A DNA stretch of 28,633 nt from assembly GCA_049669185.1 (NCBI GenBank), contig JBATKF010000195.1, positions 1-28,633 on the forward strand, read 5' to 3'. The DNA is from Thiosocius sp049669185 (GTDB lineage: Bacteria; Pseudomonadota; Gammaproteobacteria; Chromatiales; Chromatiaceae). Made by a program: the position numbers and the translations under genes. The stretch's first letter is position 1, and each line of letters begins with the position of its first letter. This document shows positions 22,143-28,633 of this stretch, one piece after another. The notes beneath the pieces were generated by a model, which searched no databases, was not told the origin of the DNA, and worked only from the letters and a program-made list of their open reading frames with translations.

Positions 22143-22272
22143 ATCACTTGCTCCGCCGGGCGCAGACAGGTTCATGCAAGACATCCGCCAGTGACATGGT
22201 GCAATTCGGCATCGCAGCTCGCAGCCTATCGTCACATCGTGTGTTTGGCGCGAACGAGAAAAGGAATACGGC

Positions 22273-25200
22273 GTGAGATCAACATGGAGAGCGGCGTTCG
22301 CCGATGCGCTGCGGCATTGGGGTCGGGCCGAGAGACCGACAACAGTTTTGCCACGTGGCGCAAGCGCTGCGCGAACCGTGCCTTTTGATGATGAGCCACC
22401 GCTGCGCGCAGAGCTGTTCAGCACCGATCAGATGGAGCAACACGGCGCACGCCACGCATCTGCCCATAGCGTGACGCCGCGACGTGTCCCCGACCGGTTG
22501 CTGGCGCGGCTGGCCGAAAACGAGAGCGTGCTGACCCAGACCTTCGACCGGCTGACGACGGTGGTGACCGCAAAGCACCAGATCACACCCGCCGGAGAGT
22601 GGCTGCTCGACAATTTCTATCTCGTCGAAGAGCAGATCCGAACGGCCAGGCGACACCTGCCCAAGGGTTACAGTCGTGAGTTGCCGGCGCTGGACGTTGG
22701 CGCTTCGGCCGGGTTGCCGCGCGTATATGACATCGCCCTGGAGACTATCTCGCACGGTGACGGGCGGCTGGATCCCGACAACCTCAACCGCTTTGTCGCT
22801 GCGTACCAGACGGTAACAGCGTTGCGCTTGGGCGAGTTGTGGGCAATCCCGATCATGTTGCGCCTTGCGCTGATCGAGAATCTGCGCCGCGTCGCTGTAC
22901 GCATCGCCGCCGGCAGCGCTGATCGTGACCTGGCAGTGGTCTGGGCGAGCCGACTGACGGAGATCGCTCGCGAGGATCAGAAGAGTTTGATCCTCGTGAT
23001 TGCCGACATGGCGCGGTCGAGTCCTCCGATGACTGCGCCGTTCGTGTCGGAGCTGGCGCGCCGCCTGCAGGGGCAGGGGGCAGCTCTGGCGCTGCCGTTG
23101 ACCTGGATCGAGCAGCGGTTGGCCGAGTCTGGCCTCAGTATCGAGCAGTTGGTGCGGTCAGGTACCCAGCAGCAGGCCGCCGACCAGGTCTCCATCAGCA
23201 ACAGCATCGGCAGTCTTCGTCTCCTGGGGACGCTGGATTGGCGGGAATTCGTGGAGACCTTGAGCCGGGTCGAGCAAACACTGCGCACAGATCCGGTCGA
23301 CGCCTACGCCAAGATGGATTTCGCCAGCCGTGACCGCTACCGGCATGTCATCGAACAGATCGCGCGCAGCGGCGGGATGGCTGAGGAGATTGTGGCGGGT
23401 CACGCGATCAAACTTGCGCAAGCGGGCGCGGCCCAGGGCGTGGACCCTGGCAGGATCGCGCATGTGGGTTACTACCTGATTGACCGTGGCCGGGCGGAGT
23501 TGGAACGGGTCAGCGAGGCGCGCCCCCCCTTCGTCGCCGCACTGCGGCGCGCAGCGTTCCGGATGCCTTTGGTGTCGTATCTGGGCACAATCACGCTGCT
23601 CGCGGTGCTCCTCACGGCAGGCCTCCTGGATGCGGCGCGCGTGAATGGCATGGCCACTTGGGAATGGATCACGCTGGGTCTCCTGGCACTGCTCGCCGCC
23701 AGCCAACTCGCAGTGGCACTCGTGAACTGGTTGGCGACGCTGCTGGCATCACCGCATCCGCTGCCGCGCATGGATTTCTCCACCGGCATCCCGACGGCAT
23801 CACGCGCCTTGGTGGTGATACCGACCATGCTGACCAGCCGTCACAGTGTGGAGCACCTGGTGGAGGCGTTGGAAGTCAGGTTTCTCGCCAATCGTGACGC
23901 CAACCTGCACTTTGGGCTGTTGACCGACTTTGCCGATGCGTCCGAGGAATCCCTGGCCGACGATGCCGCGCTGCTTGCATTGGCCCGGGAACGCATTGAC
24001 GCGCTGAATGCACAATACGCCGGCGGCAACAATGACGCATTCTATCTGTTCCATCGTCCGCGCCGCTGGAATCCGCACGACCGGGTCTGGATGGGCTACG
24101 AACGCAAACGCGGCAAGCTGGCGGATCTGAATCTGCTACTGCGCGAGAATAAGCGCGACGGCTTTTCCCTGATCGTCGGCGCAACCGCGGTGCTTGAGGG
24201 TGTGAAATACGTGATCACCCTAGACACCGACACGCAGCTGCCGCGTGACGCCGCGCGGCAGTTCGTGGCCAGTATGGCGCACCCGTTGAATCACCCGGTC
24301 TACGATCGAACATTGCAGCGTGTCCGCGCCGGCTACGGGATACTGCAGCCGCGTGTGAGTGCGAGCCTTCCGGTCGGCAGCCAGTCGCGCTATGCGCGCT
24401 TGTATGGCGGCGAGCCGGGCATCGACCCGTATACGCGCGCGGTTTCCGACGTGTACCAGGATTTGTTCCACGAGGGCTCATTCATCGGCAAGGGGATCTA
24501 TGACGTCGATGCCTTCGAACTTGCGCTCAAAGGACGTTTCCCCGAGAACCGGATCCTCAGTCACGATCTGCTGGAAGGCTGTTATGCGCGCGCCGGACTG
24601 CTCAGTGATGTGCAACTTTACGAAGAATACCCGGCCGGCTATGGCGCCGACGTCAACCGTCGTTATCGCTGGATCCGCGGCGACTGGCAACTCGCGGGCT
24701 GGCTGCTGCCACGGGTGCCGGGGCCAGACAACGGGCGGCGCCTGAAAAATCCGCTCTCGGCACTGTCGCGTTGGAAGCTGTTCGACAACCTGCGCCGCAG
24801 TCTGGTACCGGCGGCGTTGACTCTGTTGTTGGTGCTGGGCTGGACGGTGTCTTCGGCGGCCTGGTTCTGGACCCTGGCGGTACTTGGCGTCCTCTTCATA
24901 CCCACCGTGCTGGCGAGCCTGCTGAACATATTTCGCAAACCGGCCGATATGCGCCTGGGGCCGCATCTCGATGCTGCGCTGCGTGCTGCCGGCCAGCGGT
25001 TCACCCAGGCGGGCTTTGTCTTGGCGACATTGCCGCATGAGGCGTTCTACAGCCTGGATGCCATCCTGCGTACGCTTGGGCGCATGCTGTTCACGCGGCA
25101 ACGGTTGCTGGAATGGAATCCGACCGACGTCCAGGGGCCAGGCAAGTCCGACGATCTCGCGGCCTCGTTGCGCAGCATGTGGTTCTCCCCGTTGCTAGCG

Positions 25201-28200
25201 ATCGGTACAGCCGCGACCTTGACGGCGGCGAATCCTGCCATGCTTCCGTTGGCGGGCCCGTTCCTGCTGTTGTGGCTGGCTGCGCCCGTGATCGCCTGGT
25301 GGATCAGTCTGCCGCTGGCCCGACGCGAGGCCCGGCTGACGGCTGAGCAAATCCGTTTCCTCGGCAGAATCGCGCGCAAGACCTGGGCGTTCTTCGACAC
25401 CTTCGTTGGCCCCGAAGACCATTGGCTGCCGCCGGACAACTACCAGGAATCCCGCGATGCCGCGCTGGCCCATCGCACCTCGCCGACCAACATGGGGCTG
25501 GCGCTGCTGGCGAATCTGTCCGCCTATGACTTCGGCTACATCCCGGCCGGGCAACTGGTCGAACGCACGGCCCGTACTCTGGATACCATGGCCGGGCTCG
25601 AGCGTCACCGCGGTCACTTCTATAACTGGTACGACACGCAATCGCTGCGGCCCCTGCATCCCGCTTATGTCTCGACCGTGGACAGCGGCAACCTGGCAGG
25701 CCACCTGCTCACCTTGCGTCCGGGCCTGATCGATCTGCTCGATCGCCCGATCCTGGAGCCGCGATGGTTGGATGGCCTGGGCGACACGTTGGCGATACTG
25801 GCGGAGGAGGCGGGCGATACGGCCCCGGCCAAGCTGGTTGAATTCCGCGACACTCTCGAGGCCGCGCGCGGTGCGCGACCAGCATCGCTTGCGGCAGCAC
25901 GGCGCCTGCTGGATGAACTGATGCGATCCGCCGGGGCGCTTAGCGCCGACCTGGGCGACGACCCCGAGAGTCAGAGGGGCTTGTGGGCCGGCGCGCTTGA
26001 CCGGCAATGCCGCGCCATGCACGACGAACTGAGTTATCTGACGCCGTGGAGCTGGCCTGCGGAGTCATCCGACGCGTTCGACGGCCTGTCCTCGATCGAT
26101 GCGATCCCGACGCTGCGCGCGCTGGCAAGGCTCGAGGTGACGCTATCGACCGTTCTGGCCAACCGTGCGGATGCGCAAGTGACGCCCGGACAGGCGGCGT
26201 GGCTGGCCGATCGGCGCGCACAGATCGCACTTGGCAGCGAGCGTGCCCAGAACCGGATCGCGGTCATCCAGCGCCTGGCCCGACAGGCCGGCGAACTCGC
26301 ACACGAGGAGTACGGCTTCCTGTACGACAAGGATTCACACCTGCTCAGCATTGGCTACAACGTGGACGAACGGCGGCGCGACGCGAGTTACTACGATCTG
26401 CTCGCCTCGGAGGCCCGCTTGAGCGTTTTCGTCGCTATCTCCCAAGGACAACTGCCCCAGGAGAGCTGGTTTGCCCTTGGGCGCCTGCTTACCAGCGCCG
26501 GCGGTGAGCCGATCCTGTTGTCGTGGAGCGGCTCAATGTTCGAGTATCTGATGCCGCAGCTGGTGATGCCGACCTATGAGCACACGCTGCTCGACCAGAC
26601 TGCTAGGGCGGCGGTAGCGCGTCAGATCCACTACGGCCAGCAGCGTGACGTGCCTTGGGGGATGTCCGAGTCCGGTTACAACACCGTGGACGTACATCTC
26701 AACTATCAGTACCGCGCGTTCGGCGTGCCTGGCCTGGGGCTGAAACGCGGGCTGGTCGAGGATCTGGTCGTTGCGCCTTATGCCTCGGCGCTCGCGCTGA
26801 TGGTGGCGCCGGAGGCCGCCTGTCTGAACCTGCAAAGGCTGTCCGCCGCCGGGGCGGAAGGGCAGTTCGGCTTTTTTGAGGCCATCGACTACACGCCGGC
26901 ACGGCAACGCCGCGGCGAATCGCACGCCCTGGTGCGGTCCTACATGGCCCATCACCAGGGCATGAGCCTGCTCGCCCTGGCCCATCTGCTGCTGGATCGT
27001 CCGATGCAGAAACGTTTCGCATCCGACCCGCTGTTCCAGGCCACGCTGCTGTTGTTGCAGGAACGGATCCCAAGGGCCTCCGCATTGTTTGTCCATGCCG
27101 CCGAAGTCACCGCTGTCGAGTCCGGCTTGGAAAGCCCGCCCATGCCGATACGCGTGCTGGGCAGTCCCGACACGCCGATCCCCGAAGTGCAGCTGCTGTC
27201 CAACGGTCGCTATCATGTGATGGTGACCAATGCCGGCGGCGGCTACAGCCGCTGGCAGGATCTGGCCGTGACGCGTTGGCGCGAAGATACCACCCGCGAC
27301 CCCTGGGGCACGTTTTGCTACCTGCGCGATGTATCGACCGAAGGGCAGAGCGGTGCGGCCTGGAGCACTGCACACCAGCCCACCCTGGCGCACGGGGAGG
27401 GCTATGAAGCGATCTTTTCGGAAGGCCGCGCGGAATTTCGTCGCCGCGACGGTGATTTCGATACCCATACCGAAATCGTCGTGTCCCCGGAAGACGACAT
27501 CGAATTGCGCCGGGTGCGCATCACCAATCTTTCTGCCGTGCGCCGCACGCTTGAGGTCACCAGTTACGCGGAGGTGGTGCTGGCGCCGGATGCCGCAGAC
27601 ACGCTGCACCCGGCGTTCAGCAATCTATTCGTGCAGACCGAGATCGTCGAAGCGCAGCGCGCGATCCTTTGCACGCGCCGCCCTCGCTCCCGCGACGAGC
27701 CGGTGCCCTGGATGTTTCACCTGATGGCGGTGCACGATGCGCAGGTCGGCGAGTTCGCCTACGAGACCGACCGTGAGCGCTTCGTCGGCCGAGGCCACAG
27801 CGTCACGGCGCCGCGGGCGATGGACGCTGGCGTGGCGCTGTCCGGAAGCCAGGGTTCGGTGCTGGATCCAGTGGCGTCGATCCGCAGTCGGATCACCGTC
27901 GAGCCGGATCAGTCGATCAGTGTAGACTTGGTATACGGTATCGCCGATAGCCGCGACGCGGCCCTGGGTTTGGTAGAGAAGTACCAGGATCAGCGCCTGG
28001 CTGACCGTGTCTTCGAACTGGCCTGGACCCATGCGCAGGTGGTGCTGCGCCAGATCAACGCCACGGAGGCGGACGCGCAACTCTACGGGCGTCTGGCCAA
28101 CTCGGTCATCTACGCCCACGCCTCGCTGCGGGCCGACAGCAGTGTCCTCACGCGCAACCGGCGCGGGCAATCCGGGCTGTGGGGTTATGCCATTTCAGGC

Positions 28201-28633
28201 GACCTGCCCATCGTCTTGCTGCGCATCGCCGACCTGGGCAATATCGAACTGGTGCGCCAGCTCATCCAGGCCCATGCCTACTGGCGCCTGAAGGGACTAG
28301 CGGTGGACCTGGTGATCTGGAACGAGGACCGCGCCGGTTACCGACAGGCGCTGCAGGACCAGATCCTGGGCCTGGTGGCGGTGGGCCTGGAGACCCAGGC
28401 GATGGACCGGCCGGGCGGCATCTTCGTGCGCTCGGCAGAGCAGATCTCGGAGGAGGATCGCACGCTGTTCCAAGCGGTCGCCCGCGTCATCCTCAGCGAC
28501 AGTCGGGGGACCCTGGCAGAGCAGGTCAACCGCCCCGTTCCGCCGCGAGTGCACGTGTCGCGCCTCACGCCCAGCAGGCCCCGACAGGTCGAGGCGCGCG
28601 CCGCTTTCGAGCCGCCGCGGCGCGATCTGATCC
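22273..28633 (+). CDS. ndvB: Cyclic beta-1,2-glucan synthase (NdvB/Cgs-like), 3' end outside window
   Basis: The frame runs uninterrupted from a GTG at 22273 to the window end (2,120 codons, no stop), preceded by AAAAGGA at 22258-22264; no other start lies between it and the upstream in-frame stop at 22192. Order of parts: N-terminal region with EWLLDNFYLVEEQIRTARRH (~residues 110-130) and HLPKGYSRELP; membrane helices (~430-500); a GT84 transferase domain with D651-T-D653-T-Q and R797-Y-R-W-I-R-G-D-W (QxxRW-like); more membrane helices (~830-875, ~960-1020); a glucoamylase-like domain with VPWGMSESGYN at 1460 and HALVRSYMAHHQGMS near 1550; then the start of a GH94 beta-1,2-glucan phosphorylase-like module. 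Full members have ~2,800 residues, so roughly 700 are missing. The enzyme makes periplasmic cyclic glucan used in hypo-osmotic adaptation. Confidence 0.92.
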   Translation, partial: MRSTWRAAFADALRHWGRAERPTTVLPRGASAARTVPFDDEPPLRAELFSTDQMEQHGARHASAHSVTPRRVPDRLLARLAENESVLTQTFDRLTTVVTAKHQITPAGEWLLDNFYLVEEQIRTARRHLPKGYSRELPALDVGASAGLPRVYDIALETISHGDGRLDPDNLNRFVAAYQTVTALRLGELWAIPIMLRLALIENLRRVAVRIAAGSADRDLAVVWASRLTEIAREDQKSLILVIADMARSSPPMTAPFVSELARRLQGQGAALALPLTWIEQRLAESGLSIEQLVRSGTQQQAADQVSISNSIGSLRLLGTLDWREFVETLSRVEQTLRTDPVDAYAKMDFASRDRYRHVIEQIARSGGMAEEIVAGHAIKLAQAGAAQGVDPGRIAHVGYYLIDRGRAELERVSEARPPFVAALRRAAFRMPLVSYLGTITLLAVLLTAGLLDAARVNGMATWEWITLGLLALLAASQLAVALVNWLATLLASPHPLPRMDFSTGIPTASRALVVIPTMLTSRHSVEHLVEALEVRFLANRDANLHFGLLTDFADASEESLADDAALLALARERIDALNAQYAGGNNDAFYLFHRPRRWNPHDRVWMGYERKRGKLADLNLLLRENKRDGFSLIVGATAVLEGVKYVITLDTDTQLPRDAARQFVASMAHPLNHPVYDRTLQRVRAGYGILQPRVSASLPVGSQSRYARLYGGEPGIDPYTRAVSDVYQDLFHEGSFIGKGIYDVDAFELALKGRFPENRILSHDLLEGCYARAGLLSDVQLYEEYPAGYGADVNRRYRWIRGDWQLAGWLLPRVPGPDNGRRLKNPLSALSRWKLFDNLRRSLVPAALTLLLVLGWTVSSAAWFWTLAVLGVLFIPTVLASLLNIFRKPADMRLGPHLDAALRAAGQRFTQAGFVLATLPHEAFYSLDAILRTLGRMLFTRQRLLEWNPTDVQGPGKSDDLAASLRSMWFSPLLAIGTAATLTAANPAMLPLAGPFLLLWLAAPVIAWWISLPLARREARLTAEQIRFLGRIARKTWAFFDTFVGPEDHWLPPDNYQESRDAALAHRTSPTNMGLALLANLSAYDFGYIPAGQLVERTARTLDTMAGLERHRGHFYNWYDTQSLRPLHPAYVSTVDSGNLAGHLLTLRPGLIDLLDRPILEPRWLDGLGDTLAILAEEAGDTAPAKLVEFRDTLEAARGARPASLAAARRLLDELMRSAGALSADLGDDPESQRGLWAGALDRQCRAMHDELSYLTPWSWPAESSDAFDGLSSIDAIPTLRALARLEVTLSTVLANRADAQVTPGQAAWLADRRAQIALGSERAQNRIAVIQRLARQAGELAHEEYGFLYDKDSHLLSIGYNVDERRRDASYYDLLASEARLSVFVAISQGQLPQESWFALGRLLTSAGGEPILLSWSGSMFEYLMPQLVMPTYEHTLLDQTARAAVARQIHYGQQRDVPWGMSESGYNTVDVHLNYQYRAFGVPGLGLKRGLVEDLVVAPYASALALMVAPEAACLNLQRLSAAGAEGQFGFFEAIDYTPARQRRGESHALVRSYMAHHQGMSLLALAHLLLDRPMQKRFASDPLFQATLLLLQERIPRASALFVHAAEVTAVESGLESPPMPIRVLGSPDTPIPEVQLLSNGRYHVMVTNAGGGYSRWQDLAVTRWREDTTRDPWGTFCYLRDVSTEGQSGAAWSTAHQPTLAHGEGYEAIFSEGRAEFRRRDGDFDTHTEIVVSPEDDIELRRVRITNLSAVRRTLEVTSYAEVVLAPDAADTLHPAFSNLFVQTEIVEAQRAILCTRRPRSRDEPVPWMFHLMAVHDAQVGEFAYETDRERFVGRGHSVTAPRAMDAGVALSGSQGSVLDPVASIRSRITVEPDQSISVDLVYGIADSRDAALGLVEKYQDQRLADRVFELAWTHAQVVLRQINATEADAQLYGRLANSVIYAHASLRADSSVLTRNRRGQSGLWGYAISGDLPIVLLRIADLGNIELVRQLIQAHAYWRLKGLAVDLVIWNEDRAGYRQALQDQILGLVAVGLETQAMDRPGGIFVRSAEQISEEDRTLFQAVARVILSDSRGTLAEQVNRPVPPRVHVSRLTPSRPRQVEARAAFEPPRRDLI

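Noticed and set aside
26533..27609. 358-codon minus-strand frame opposite the glucan synthase
   Set aside because: Antisense to conserved GH-like domains of NdvB; composition (H, Q, R rich) is typical of shadows.
1..28633. CRISPR arrays, tRNA/rRNA genes, intact insertion sequences
   Set aside because: No regularly spaced repeats, cloverleaf-like sequences or transposase frames were recognised when reading the window; this was by eye, not by a search tool.

Overview
The window is a GC-rich, densely packed stretch that reads like the chromosome of a sulfur-oxidising proteobacterium, most likely a gammaproteobacterium. This rests on gene content (thiocyanate hydrolase, DsrE/TusA/sulfide:quinone-reductase-like cassette, MauG-like dihaem cytochrome), not on a marker gene, so no genus is given. 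No rRNA, tRNA, CRISPR array or intact insertion sequence was recognised.

Layout. (1) 2-3496: envelope-glycan block on the + strand: 3' end of an ArnT-like lipid-linked sugar transferase, a PAP2 phosphatase, a UPF0104/flippase-like membrane protein and an ArnC/DPM1-like GT2. A small hairpin with a T run follows. (2) 3590-5393: a YtkA-like periplasmic protein and a MauG-family dihaem peroxidase. (3) 5408-7679: an orphan 118-residue ORF on the - strand, a 600-base gap and a lone GlcF-like iron-sulfur protein. (4) 7750-16248: the core, a CynR-like LysR regulator divergent from scnB-scnA-scnC-P15K (cobalt thiocyanate hydrolase and its activator), followed by a complete NitT/TauT-type ABC importer (ATPase, Tat-exported binding protein, two paralogous permeases) and a CbtB-CbtA-CbtB cobalt-transport set. 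(5) 16405-18714: DsrE-like protein, TusA, SQR/FCSD-like flavoprotein and DUF1641 protein, all on the same strand. (6) 18787-22142: mixed region with a methyltransferase, a truncated cyanase (cynS) fragment whose homology stops beside an inverted repeat, a two-TM channel protein with a degenerate selectivity filter, a small possible YHS-like protein and a DUF1488 protein. (7) 22273 to the end: the first ~2,120 codons of a giant NdvB-type cyclic beta-1,2-glucan synthase, open at the window edge.

How it fits together. The inferred model is a thiocyanate-utilisation island: the ABC importer brings in thiocyanate (or a related anion), ScnBAC hydrolyses it to carbonyl sulfide and ammonia, P15K loads cobalt into ScnC, CbtBAB provides the cobalt, and the DsrE-TusA-SQR-DUF1641 cassette handles the sulfide/sulfane sulfur released when COS is hydrolysed. 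The regulator belongs to the family that controls cyanase, and a cyanase fragment lies on the far side of the island, suggesting that the locus once had, or was assembled from, a cyanate-handling unit. The substrate of the importer, the link of the sulfur cassette to COS and the ancestry of the cyanase fragment are inferences.
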